DNA of 64,000 bases, taken from the NCBI RefSeq assembly GCF_021483235.1, contig NZ_JAKEEC010000018.1, forward strand, positions 25,127 through 89,126. Reading direction: 5' to 3'. Positions within the stretch are counted from its first letter, which is position 1. Each line of letters begins with the position of its first letter. A model generated the notes under the pieces. The model saw only the letters and a program-made list of their open reading frames with translations, was not told the DNA's origin and did no database searches. Positions 26,095-33,963 of the stretch are shown piece by piece. This DNA is from Arthrobacter alkaliphilus. Lineage in GTDB: Bacteria > Actinomycetota > Actinomycetes > Actinomycetales > Micrococcaceae. Position numbers and translations under genes: made by a program.

Positions 26095-26952
26095 GTGGCA
26101 CAAGTGACAATCGCCGAACGCACCCGCGCCAAACTCGGCGAGATGAAGCCAAGCGAAGCAAAGGCCGCACGCGCACTGCTGGCCACCTACCCCCTCGCCG
26201 GCCTTGAGACGGCAGCCGAATTTGCCGCGCGCGCAAAGGTCAGCGCCCCCACCATCCTGCGCTTCGCCTTCCGCCTTGGGTTCGACAGTTATCCGGCATT
26301 CCAAAAGGCCCTCATGCGCGAAGTCCACGAAGAGATGGGCTCCCCCTTGCGCCGGATTGCGGAGGCGCCGGAGCCGTCCACCGGGAGCAGCAGCGTTGCA
26401 GGAGCTGCGGCCAATTTCCAGAGTGTCCTGAGCAGCACCTTTCAGGCCTTGCCGGAGGCCGAGCTTTCCCGCGCGGCGTCGATGCTTGGCGACCCCCGGC
26501 TGCAACTTCACTTGATGGGCGGCAGGTTCAGTGGCGTCCTCGCGTCCTACCTCGCAGCCCACCTGACAATGGTCCGCAAGGGCGTGCGGATGGTGCCGTC
26601 CAGCGGTCCCGGGCGAACGTCCGCACTCCTGGACATGGGCCGGCATGATGTCCTGGTCGCCTTCGATTACCGCCGTTACGACGCCGGCATAGTCCAGTTT
26701 GCAACGCGGGCCAGCACGCAAGGGGCCCACGTAATCCTCTTCACCGACCCTTGGATGTCTCCGGCCGCCGAGGTGGCCGAGGTGGTGATTCCAAGCCGCG
26801 TGGAGTCACCCAGCCCCTTCGACTCAATGGTTCCCGCCTTGGCCGTCGTCGAAACCCTGATCGCCTCCGTGACGGAGCGGCTCGGGTCCAGCGCACGCGA
26901 ACGGCTTGCGGCGATCGAGGAAATAAAAATTCCAAACTCTGTCTCGTCTTGA
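26095..26952 (+). CDS. RpiR/MurR-family regulator (HTH + SIS domain)
   Basis: The 285-residue regulator has an N-terminal RpiR helix-turn-helix (EFAARAKVSAPTILRFAFRLGFDSYPAFQKALMREV) and a C-terminal SIS domain (LHLMGGRFSGVLASYLAAHL). SIS domains normally bind phosphosugars or related ligands. A start at GTG 26095 is chosen because an AGAGAAGA-like site precedes it; the frame can be extended to a TTG at 26056. It ends 20 bp before the M20 hydrolase and is likely cotranscribed with it. It diverges from the ArsR operon, so the two promoters share about 100 bp. Confidence 0.83.
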   Translation: MAQVTIAERTRAKLGEMKPSEAKAARALLATYPLAGLETAAEFAARAKVSAPTILRFAFRLGFDSYPAFQKALMREVHEEMGSPLRRIAEAPEPSTGSSSVAGAAANFQSVLSSTFQALPEAELSRAASMLGDPRLQLHLMGGRFSGVLASYLAAHLTMVRKGVRMVPSSGPGRTSALLDMGRHDVLVAFDYRRYDAGIVQFATRASTQGAHVILFTDPWMSPAAEVAEVVIPSRVESPSPFDSMVPALAVVETLIASVTERLGSSARERLAAIEEIKIPNSVSS

Positions 26953-26972
26953 ATTTCTGTTATGAATTTAAC

Positions 26973-28202
26973 ATGACGTACTCCTTGCACGAATCGCCTC
27001 CTGCACCGGCTTCAACGGCATGGACGGCGCGGAAGCTCTTCGATGCCCTGCTCGCCGAACTAGATAAGGAACTGCCCTCCGCCGTCCACCTACGCCACCG
27101 CCTGCACCGGAGTCCTTGCCTGTCCGGGGACGAGTCGGTAGCCGCAACGATGCTCGCGGCGGAATTGGACGTCGACGTCGAGCCTGTAGCGCAAACCGGC
27201 TTCGTCACGAGAATCGGGCCCACCGATGGTCCGGGAATCGGAATCCGCACGGAACTGGACGCCCTGCCTATCCGGGAGGCAACCGGCGTTGCCTGGGCTT
27301 CGGACAGCCTGGCCATGCACGCATGCGGGCACGATGTCCACCAAGCGGCCCTTGTTGCCCTCACGCGCGCGGCATCCAGGGTGGACCTTCCAGTGGCACT
27401 TGTTCCGATCGCCCAGCCCAGGGAGGAAGTCAACCCCTCGGGGGCGAAGGACGCAGTCAGCGAAGGCATCTTGGAAAAGTTCGGAGTGGAGGCCATCCTT
27501 GCCGTGCACGTTCATCCCGGGATTCCGGCCGGTTCGATCACGACGGGAAGCGGGCCCATCAACGCAGCCGATGACGAGTTCGAGGTTGTTATCAGCGGTC
27601 GTGGCGGACACGGAGCCTATCCCCATGCTGCGATCGATCCTGTCCCGGTAGCCGCGCGTACTGCGCTTGCTCTGTATGACCTCCTGCGGCTCAATATCAG
27701 TCCTGTGAACACAGCCACCCTGACCATCGGGGAATTGCATGTGGGATCCGCGCCCAATGTCATCGCCGAATCGGCTGTCCTGCGCGGAACCCTGCGGACA
27801 ATGGACAAGTCCGATCGGGAACGCATGCATGCCGGCATCACGACGATGGCGGAGCATATTGCCGAAGCTTCCGGAGCCGAAGCGGCCGTGACGATAATTC
27901 AGGGCGTACCGGTCCTGGAGAACGACGCCAAGCTGGCGTCCCATGCCGACACGTGGCTAAATGCCGCCGGCCTGTCGATCGTCGAACCCCTTCGCAGCTG
28001 CGGAGCCGATGATTTTTCCTTCTTCACCGAACAGGTTCCCGGGCTGATGGCCTTCCTCGGCGTCGACTGCGTCGTCGACGGGCACCAGCCGTCCCTGCAT
28101 TCAGCTGATTTCCTCCCGCCGGACTCGGCCGTGGGAGCAGCCGCAAGGGCTTTGGCGGCCATGTACGTCGGGGCGGCCGAAAGTCTCGGCGCGGTGCGAT
28201 AG
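26973..28202 (+). CDS. M20-family amidohydrolase
   Basis: The 409-residue metallohydrolase shows the M20D metal ligands and catalytic residues: ACGHDVHQ, QPREEVNPSG (catalytic Glu-Glu pair), VHPGIP and the dimerisation-domain stretch GRGGHGAYPH, ending with LHSADF. Relatives hydrolyse N-acyl amino acids, hippurate or indoleacetyl conjugates. The ATG at 26973 has no ribosome site. The upstream sequence has a direct repeat TGAATTT-N6-TGAATTT that could be a promoter or an RpiR-site element. It faces the ABC/DoeB-like operon and may act on a related acylated compound. Substrate is unknown. Confidence 0.86.
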   Translation: MTYSLHESPPAPASTAWTARKLFDALLAELDKELPSAVHLRHRLHRSPCLSGDESVAATMLAAELDVDVEPVAQTGFVTRIGPTDGPGIGIRTELDALPIREATGVAWASDSLAMHACGHDVHQAALVALTRAASRVDLPVALVPIAQPREEVNPSGAKDAVSEGILEKFGVEAILAVHVHPGIPAGSITTGSGPINAADDEFEVVISGRGGHGAYPHAAIDPVPVAARTALALYDLLRLNISPVNTATLTIGELHVGSAPNVIAESAVLRGTLRTMDKSDRERMHAGITTMAEHIAEASGAEAAVTIIQGVPVLENDAKLASHADTWLNAAGLSIVEPLRSCGADDFSFFTEQVPGLMAFLGVDCVVDGHQPSLHSADFLPPDSAVGAAARALAAMYVGAAESLGAVR

Positions 28203-28227
28203 GGGCCCGATCCGGGCGGAAGCGCAA

Positions 28228-28266
28228 GAAGCGGCCGGCGGTTTGAGGGAAACCGCCGGCCGCTTC
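28228..28266. terminator. Bidirectional terminator between M20 gene and ABC ATPase gene
   Basis: A perfect 17-bp stem (GAAGCGGCCGGCGGTTT with its complement) has a 5-nt loop GAGGG. It sits 26 bp after the M20 stop and 28 bp past the stop of the convergent ATPase gene. No long T-tract is present on either side. Confidence 0.9.
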
Positions 28267-28293
28267 TCGCTTCTTCAGGGGTTCAGGCCCTGC

Positions 28294-29097
28294 CTAGAGC
28301 ACCGCGGACAGAAAGGCCCGGGTCCGTTCATGCTCCGGGTTGTTAATGACCCGCTCCGCGGGACCGTCCTCAATGATCCGGCCGTCGTGCATGAACACCA
28401 CACGGTCGGCCACGTCGCGCGCGAAGCCCATTTCGTGCGTCACCACGATCATGGTCATTCCGCTCCTCGCGAGGTCCTTCATGACGCGCAACACCTCCCC
28501 CACCAACTCCGGGTCCAGCGCCGACGTCGGCTCATCGAAGAGCATGAGTTTCGGCTGCATGCACAACGCCCTGGCAATCGCCACGCGCTGCTGCTGGCCG
28601 CCCGAGAGGTGGCGCGGGTAAGCTTTCGCCTTGTCTTGCAGTCCTACCTTCTCGAGAAGTTCCACCGCCCGACGCCGGACCTCCTCCTTGCGCTGTTTGA
28701 GCACCCTGAGCGGTGCTTCCATGAGGTTTTCCAGGACCGTCATGTGTGGAAACAGGTTGAAGTGCTGGAAGACCATCCCGATGTCGGTCCGGTCGGCGCA
28801 TATTTCGTTGTGGGACTGTTCGTGGAGCTTGGTGCCTTTGAGCCGGTAGCCGACAACCCTGTCACCTACCCAAAGCAACCCGCCGTCGATCTTTTCCAAA
28901 TGGTTCACGCAGCGCAGGAAGGTGCTCTTGCCGGAGCCGGAAGCCCCGATCAGGCAGACCACTTCGCCGCTTTCGACCGTCAGGTCGATGCCCTTGAGGA
29001 CTTCATTGTTCCCGAAGCTCTTGCGGACGCCTTCTGCCCGGACCAGCGGCATCGTTGCCTGTGCTGAACGCGCCGGTTTCATCGTTTCCGTGGTCAT
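28294..29097 (-). CDS. Polar amino acid ABC transporter ATP-binding protein
   Basis: The 267-residue ATPase has Walker [10 protein letters not shown], the Q-loop region, the signature [15 protein letters not shown] and Walker [15 protein letters not shown] followed by the H-loop VTHEMGFAR. It matches the GlnQ/HisP type. The frame runs far upstream, but the ATG at 29097 overlaps the permease stop by 4 bp and gives the normal length. It is the last gene of the deacylase-binding protein-permease-ATPase operon. It energises uptake from the inner face of the membrane. Confidence 0.94.
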   Translation of the reverse strand: MTTETMKPARSAQATMPLVRAEGVRKSFGNNEVLKGIDLTVESGEVVCLIGASGSGKSTFLRCVNHLEKIDGGLLWVGDRVVGYRLKGTKLHEQSHNEICADRTDIGMVFQHFNLFPHMTVLENLMEAPLRVLKQRKEEVRRRAVELLEKVGLQDKAKAYPRHLSGGQQQRVAIARALCMQPKLMLFDEPTSALDPELVGEVLRVMKDLARSGMTMIVVTHEMGFARDVADRVVFMHDGRIIEDGPAERVINNPEHERTRAFLSAVL

Positions 29098-30032
29098 GAT
29101 GACTTGCCCTTTCCTTTGGCCAGCGGGGAGTGGACCCTGAAGAATTTCGCCGCCCGCTCCAATGCCGTGGGCGGCACGGAACGTGAAGATCCCCGGGAGA
29201 AGCGACGTTCCAGGTAGCCCTGGCCAATGGTGAAGACGGTGGTGACGATGATGTACCAAAGGCTGGCCACGATGAGCAGGGGTATGACCTGGAGGTTCTT
29301 GGAATAGATGATCTGTGCGGAATACAGCAGGTCGGGGACGGCCAGCACGCTCACCAACGAGGTGGTCTTCAGCATGCCGATGAACTCGTTGCCCGTGGGC
29401 GGGATGATGACCCGCATGGCCTGGGGAAGTACTACCCGGGTCAACGTCAGGATCCGCGGCATGCCCAGGGCGCCCGCGGCCTCGGTTTGACCGTGGTCGA
29501 TGGACTGGATCCCGGCCCGCACGATCTCCGACATGTACGCCGCCTCGTTCAGGCCCAGGCCCAGGATCGCGGCCGTCAACGGCGTGATGAGCTGGTTGGC
29601 GTCCAGGTTGACGCCGGGGATGCCGAAGCTGATCTCCGGATACAGCGCGGAAAGGTTGAACCAGACCAGCAACTGGACCAGCACAGGCGTGCCGCGGAAG
29701 ATCGTTACGTAACCGCCCGCGAAAGCGCTCGCCACGGGATTGGGCGAGAGCTGCATCACCGCCAGGAGCACGCCGAGGCCGATGCCCACGGCCATGCACA
29801 CCACGGTCAGGAACAACGTGATGCCGATGCCGTTGACGATCGTGACGTCGCGGAAATACCTGGCTACCTTGTCCCAGCCGAAACGGGGGTTTGTCACAGC
29901 GGAGACCACCAGGAGGAGGATGATCGCTGTCAGGCCCAGCCCGGCCAGCCAGCGCCACGGGTGCCGGGCCGGGACCACGGTGAAGTTCCCTGAGCCAACC
30001 CGGGCCGGTGCATAAGCGTCTATTCGGTTCAT
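29094..30032 (-). CDS. Polar amino acid ABC transporter permease
   Basis: The 312-residue membrane protein has an N-terminal extension of about 60 residues with one extra helix. The HisMQ-type permease core follows: [22 protein letters not shown], then the EAA loop [22 protein letters not shown], which contacts the ATPase. A single permease gene implies a homodimer. It overlaps the binding-protein stop and the ATPase start by 4 bp each, so all are translationally coupled. The substrate is probably an amino acid or acylated amino acid. Confidence 0.93.
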   Translation of the reverse strand: MNRIDAYAPARVGSGNFTVVPARHPWRWLAGLGLTAIILLLVVSAVTNPRFGWDKVARYFRDVTIVNGIGITLFLTVVCMAVGIGLGVLLAVMQLSPNPVASAFAGGYVTIFRGTPVLVQLLVWFNLSALYPEISFGIPGVNLDANQLITPLTAAILGLGLNEAAYMSEIVRAGIQSIDHGQTEAAGALGMPRILTLTRVVLPQAMRVIIPPTGNEFIGMLKTTSLVSVLAVPDLLYSAQIIYSKNLQVIPLLIVASLWYIIVTTVFTIGQGYLERRFSRGSSRSVPPTALERAAKFFRVHSPLAKGKGKSS

Positions 30033-30964
30033 TTGGCACCGCTGGCGTCGACGGCGTCCGGGGCAACGGCCACGGACTGGGGCAGACCGTACTTCGCGTT
30101 GATCGACTTGTAGGTCTCGCTGGTCATGAGGGACTTCACCGCGGCAACCACCGCCGGCGTCAACGGCGACCCCTTGGCCATGGCCATGCCCACCGGGGTG
30201 GGGTTGAAGGATTCATCGCTGGCAAGCTGGAACGCGCCGCCGGAAAGCTTGCTCGCGTAGCCCATCCCGATGAGGCCGGACAAAATGCTGTCCACCCGGC
30301 CGGACGCCAGTGCCGTATTGGCCTCGTCCTGCGTGGGAAAGAGTTGGATATCGATGGCGGGTTTGCCCGCGTCCGTGCACTTCTTGGAGAACGCTGGCAG
30401 TGTCTCGATGCCCTGGGTGGTGCCCTTCTCCCCGCCGACCTTGGTGCCGCAGAGAGTCATCGGGTCGACGTTCAGCTTCTTGGGGTTGCCCGCCTTGACG
30501 GCGAGGCCGGAGCCGCTGAGCTGGTAGATGGCGAAGTCGGCGTTCTTCTTCCGCTCGGAGGTTACGTTGAAAGCCGAAATCCCGATGTCGTACTTATGGG
30601 AGGCCAAACCCGGCAGGATGGTGTCGAAGGTAGCCGGCACCATTTCAACCTTCACGCCCAGAGTCTCGCCCAGGGCCTTGGCCAGATCGGCGTCCAGGCC
30701 GATCACCGTCTTGTTGTCCGGGGCGTAGGACTCGAACGGCGGATAGGTGGGGTCGGTGCCGACGGTCAGGACACCTTTGGCCTTCACGTCGGCCGGGAGC
30801 AGATCAGCGGCGGCCTTGTTGAGCTGCGCGACGGCGACGTCGGCGCTCGGCGTGGCGTTCGCCGCCTGCTTGGCCTCATCGACGGAAGCGGTGCTGCAAG
30901 CGGACAGTCCGAGGGCAGCAACCAGGAGCAGGGTGCTGCTTGTGATGACGCTAGGACGGGACAT
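30029..30964 (-). CDS. ABC transporter substrate-binding lipoprotein (SBP_bac_3)
   Basis: The 311-residue lipoprotein has signal sequence and lipobox LSAC with the acylated cysteine at residue 23. The family-3 binding fold begins [22 protein letters not shown], with the amino acid-binding stretch [19 protein letters not shown] and the C-terminal [10 protein letters not shown]. The ATG at 30964 has AAAGG six bases upstream and was preferred over upstream codons. Its first 14 bp overlap the end of the deacylase gene. It gives the transporter its specificity, probably for a polar amino acid-like compound. Confidence 0.92.
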   Translation of the reverse strand: MSRPSVITSSTLLLVAALGLSACSTASVDEAKQAANATPSADVAVAQLNKAAADLLPADVKAKGVLTVGTDPTYPPFESYAPDNKTVIGLDADLAKALGETLGVKVEMVPATFDTILPGLASHKYDIGISAFNVTSERKKNADFAIYQLSGSGLAVKAGNPKKLNVDPMTLCGTKVGGEKGTTQGIETLPAFSKKCTDAGKPAIDIQLFPTQDEANTALASGRVDSILSGLIGMGYASKLSGGAFQLASDESFNPTPVGMAMAKGSPLTPAVVAAVKSLMTSETYKSINAKYGLPQSVAVAPDAVDASGAK

Positions 30965-32012
30965 GATTGCCTTTCGGTGGGATGGTTCCATGGTCAACGG
31001 CGATGTTGACCAGGGTGGTGCCGACATTGACGAGGGTTGGATGCCGCACGATCGCGACCACCCCGTCCATGGGTGCGAAGAAGTCTTTTGAGGGCCGGTC
31101 GAGCTCTTCCACGGAATGGACCCGGGCCACGAGATCACCTGCCATGACCTGCTGGCCAAGTTCCACCACCGGTTCGAACAGCCCCGCCATGCTGGAATGG
31201 ACCGGAGACTGCGCGGTGAGTTGAATCCACCGCGTCGGAGCTTCGGCGTTGGACTGGCTTCCGGCCCCGGAAGCGACGGAGGCGGCCGCATCCTTGAGCA
31301 CACCCCAATGTCCAAGAAGGGAGCGAAGTCCGCTTCTGGCCCTGTTGAGGATCTGCAAGGAGACAGTTCCCCGGCCGCCAAGTTCGGTGGAGATCATGGG
31401 AACACCGGCCCGATCCGCGGCTCCGCTGATGGAACCCGCTTTCAGCATGGGCTTGACCACCACGGAATACGGGACATTGAATGCCGCGACCGCCGCCGTT
31501 TTCGCAGCCCATAGTTCCGGCGTCGGTCCCTGATAGACGAAGGCCGAGGGAACATACTCGGAGGCGATGCCGCCCGAGTGGATGTCCATGACGAAGTCCG
31601 CCATGGGGATGAGTTCTTCGGCCACAATCGAGGCGATCTGCTCGGTTGGCCCTCCGTCGGCGCGGCCGGGGAGCGCCCGGTTCAGGTTGGCCCGGTCGAC
31701 GGTTGAAACGCGCCTTCCTTCCCGCACGGCAGAGATGTTCAGGGCCGGCAGGATGATCAATCTCCCGGTCACTTCGTCCGGGTTCAGCGAGCGGATGAGC
31801 TCCTGCAAGAGGATCTGGCCTTCATATTCGTCGCCGTGCGTACCCGCGATCAGGAGCACCGTGGGGCCGTCTCCACCACTGAGGACCGCGATCGGCGAGG
31901 GGATGACGGCGGCGTCATTCTCGTTGTCCGAGTGTTCAATCTCCAAGTAGCCCAACTGCCTGCCGACGGCGGCGAAGTCTATGCCGGGAATACGTGGAAT
32001 GTGCATGCTCAT
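30951..32012 (-). CDS. Zn-dependent deacylase, succinylglutamate desuccinylase/aspartoacylase family (DoeB-like)
   Basis: The 353-residue protein has the zinc-binding HGDE within LIAGTHGDEYEGQ and a third ligand in DIHSGG. RANLNRALPG and STELGGRGTV follow, and the C-terminal beta domain carries the usual VAIVRHPTLVNVG. This organisation is close to DoeB, the N-acetyl-diaminobutyrate deacetylase of ectoine breakdown, but other N-acyl substrates are possible. It is the first gene of the operon, ahead of the ABC transporter, which suggests that the imported compound is its substrate. The ATG at 32012 is preferred; an in-frame ATG lies two codons later. Confidence 0.83.
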   Translation of the reverse strand: MSMHIPRIPGIDFAAVGRQLGYLEIEHSDNENDAAVIPSPIAVLSGGDGPTVLLIAGTHGDEYEGQILLQELIRSLNPDEVTGRLIILPALNISAVREGRRVSTVDRANLNRALPGRADGGPTEQIASIVAEELIPMADFVMDIHSGGIASEYVPSAFVYQGPTPELWAAKTAAVAAFNVPYSVVVKPMLKAGSISGAADRAGVPMISTELGGRGTVSLQILNRARSGLRSLLGHWGVLKDAAASVASGAGSQSNAEAPTRWIQLTAQSPVHSSMAGLFEPVVELGQQVMAGDLVARVHSVEELDRPSKDFFAPMDGVVAIVRHPTLVNVGTTLVNIAVDHGTIPPKGNHVPS

Positions 32013-32042
32013 CTGGCAACTTTCGTTGGGGTTGGTAGAATT

Positions 32043-32066
32043 GGATTCACTGTATACAGTGAATCC
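32043..32066. promoter_or_regulatory. GntR operator: perfect 24-bp palindrome with TGTATACA centre
   Basis: The half-site GGATTCACTGTA is followed directly by its reverse complement. The central TGTATACA is the typical core bound by FCD-type GntR regulators. It lies 31 bp before the deacylase start and 61 bp before the GntR start, so one site could control both divergent units. Confidence 0.85.
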
Positions 32067-32126
32067 TGTGATGTAAAGCACGTAGGATTGAAACCGGTTT
32101 TGATAACAATGAGGGGGATGAAGCGG

Positions 32127-32753
32127 ATGAGCACGCAAGTTGCCAAGGGGACCCGGCCGCTGAGCGAGCGCGTCTACGACAGGATCAGCAATGAGATTGT
32201 CACCGGCGTGGTTGAGCCTGGCGCTCCCCTGGTCCAGGAACAGCTAGCGGAAGAATACGGCGTTTCCCGGACGCCGGTCCGCGACGCCCTGAACCGCTTG
32301 GTCCACGAAGGACTTGCCACCTTGGTGCCCGGCGCCGGCTATTTCGCGACCACGCTGACCCGCTCGGCGGTCGAGGAAGTCTATGAGGTGCGCAAAGCCC
32401 TCGAGACCATGGCCATCAGGCAGTGCGGGGCCAAGTACACGCCCCTTCAGCTCGCACGGCTTGAGCTGCTCATCGCCGAAGGTGCGGAAAGCGCCGACTC
32501 AGACGAACTCTTTATCGCCACGAAGGCGTTCCATTTGGGCCTTGCGGCGCCGGCGTCCAACGGTTTCTTGCTGAAAACGCTCGAATCTGTCTGGGACAAC
32601 CCCGTCCAACGGCTCATTAGCCGCTCCTATCCACTGGACGATGCCAAGCTTGAGCGTGTGGCAAACGATCACCGAAGGATCCTCGCCGCCGCCCGCGCCG
32701 GCGACCTCGAGACACTAATCCCGTTGCTGGATTTGTGCCACCAGAAGGACTGA
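32127..32753 (+). CDS. GntR-family regulator (FCD type)
   Basis: The 208-residue regulator has the winged helix RPLSERVYDRISNEIV to VQEQLAEEYGVSRTPVRDALNRLVHEGL and a helical FCD ligand domain ending at CHQKD. Of three nearby ATGs, the one at 32127 has GAGGGGG at the right distance (9 bp). The gene diverges from the DoeB-like/ABC operon and a perfect TGTATACA palindrome lies between them. It is therefore the likely autoregulated repressor of uptake and deacylation, with the acyl-amino acid or its product as effector. Confidence 0.88.
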   Translation: MSTQVAKGTRPLSERVYDRISNEIVTGVVEPGAPLVQEQLAEEYGVSRTPVRDALNRLVHEGLATLVPGAGYFATTLTRSAVEEVYEVRKALETMAIRQCGAKYTPLQLARLELLIAEGAESADSDELFIATKAFHLGLAAPASNGFLLKTLESVWDNPVQRLISRSYPLDDAKLERVANDHRRILAAARAGDLETLIPLLDLCHQKD

Positions 32754-32781
32754 GCGGGAAAACGAGAAAAAGCGCACGAAA

Positions 32782-32823
32782 AAAGCCCGCAGGGCACGCC
32801 AAACATGGCGCCCTGCGGGCTTT
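32782..32823. terminator. Bidirectional terminator between GntR and DUF3073 genes
   Basis: The stem pairs AAAGCCCGCAGGG with CCCTGCGGGCTTT, has a 2-nt bulge and an inner CGCC/GGCG stem, and closes on AAACAT. A-rich sequence precedes it and T-rich sequence follows, so it can work for both convergent genes. Confidence 0.92.
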
Positions 32824-32916
32824 GTCGTTTTGGGAGGCATCCGGGGATGCCACATGACTTTATGTACGACGGCGGTACGCAACTCGATGCCGAAAGGCAC
32901 CTGATTGTTGCTACAG

Positions 32917-33150
32917 CTATCCGATACGGCGGGAGTCTACCTCGTCGTCATCGTCTTCCAAGTCCTGTGCGTACTTGTCCTCGTAAGCCGAGTAGTCCGG
33001 CTCCGGCGGGTCATCCGCGAATCGGCTCGTCGCACGACTTGATGGCCCGGTCAGCTCGCGCTGAAGGGCCGAATAGTCGGTGTTCGGGGAGTAGTACTTA
33101 ATGTCCCGAGCCTGCTTGGTAGCTTTTGCCTTTTGACGGCCGCGCCCCAT
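32917..33150 (-). CDS. DUF3073-domain protein
   Basis: The 77-residue protein starts MGRGRQKAKATKQARDIKYY, the hallmark of DUF3073, and ends in an acidic stretch (QDLEDDDDEVDSRR). The family is small, conserved in actinobacteria and of unknown function; the basic head and acidic tail suggest binding to nucleic acid or protein. The ATG at 33150 has AAAGGGGGT eight bases upstream and was chosen over a start 25 codons earlier. Confidence 0.93.
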   Translation of the reverse strand: MGRGRQKAKATKQARDIKYYSPNTDYSALQRELTGPSSRATSRFADDPPEPDYSAYEDKYAQDLEDDDDEVDSRRIG

Positions 33151-33372
33151 GGCGTGACCCCCTTTTGTACTTGGACCGGAGGTGGTCACCTTGGCGATCG
33201 GTGAGGCCCCGGAATGTTTGGTCAATTTGTCGTATGTCTAGATTACATGCTTTCCGGAGCGGCTGCTTGCCACGACCGTCCTGAAAGCGCCGTCACGGTT
33301 ACACCCGGGCGCTTCTCCGCCCATCGGCATGAAAAACTTGGGTAGAGTCGCCCTAAACATCGGGCCGCACGC

Positions 33373-33963
33373 ATGAAAGGCGCTAACTCAGACATGGGCC
33401 AGGACAACTACCACCTTCCCTCCGGAAAAGGCTCGTCCCTGCGGAGCGCCCTGGACGCCATGACGCGGTACCGGCTCATTATTGGCGGCGTCATCCTGGC
33501 AGTGCTGATCCTCATCGGCCTGGCCATCTGGTTCCTCGTCGGAGCGCTGGCCGACCACCCGGCGGCCGCTCCCGCCCCCGCGCCGGCCGCGTCCACCAGC
33601 CGGGGCCCCCTCCCGGCGGAGGTGGAGGCCAAGGATTACCAATTGGGCGATTGCTTCGCCGATTTCGACTCCAATGCCGCCAAATCCATGGTGGTGGACT
33701 GCACCACGGCCCATTCGGCCCAGCTTGGCGCCATCTTCCGGTACAAGTCCGACGACACCTTTCCGGGCACCGCCGCGCTACGTGACAAAGGCCGCGAAAT
33801 CTGCCGAGGCGTGATCTTCAACGAGGCCTCCACCAAGTACGCACTCCTGCAGCAGAACGTGTACCCGAGCGCCTCGAGCTGGGGCAACGGCGACCGTCGC
33901 GTGGACTGCTTCATCGTGGTGAACTCGGGAAACACGCTCAAGGAATCCGTGCTGCAGAAGTAG
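33373..33963 (+). CDS. Membrane-anchored protein with septum-formation-like domain
   Basis: The 196-residue protein has one membrane helix at about residues 36-58 (LIIGGVILAVLILIGLAIW), an Ala/Pro-rich linker and an extracytoplasmic domain. The domain carries GDCFADFD, DCTTAHSAQLGAIF and a pair of later cysteines (EICRG, VDCFIVV), the pattern of the Septum_form family. An alternative ATG is at 33394. Its stop codon directly abuts the clpB stop on the other strand (TAG/CTA). A role at the cell envelope or division site is inferred from the family name only. Confidence 0.75.
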   Translation: MKGANSDMGQDNYHLPSGKGSSLRSALDAMTRYRLIIGGVILAVLILIGLAIWFLVGALADHPAAAPAPAPAASTSRGPLPAEVEAKDYQLGDCFADFDSNAAKSMVVDCTTAHSAQLGAIFRYKSDDTFPGTAALRDKGREICRGVIFNEASTKYALLQQNVYPSASSWGNGDRRVDCFIVVNSGNTLKESVLQK

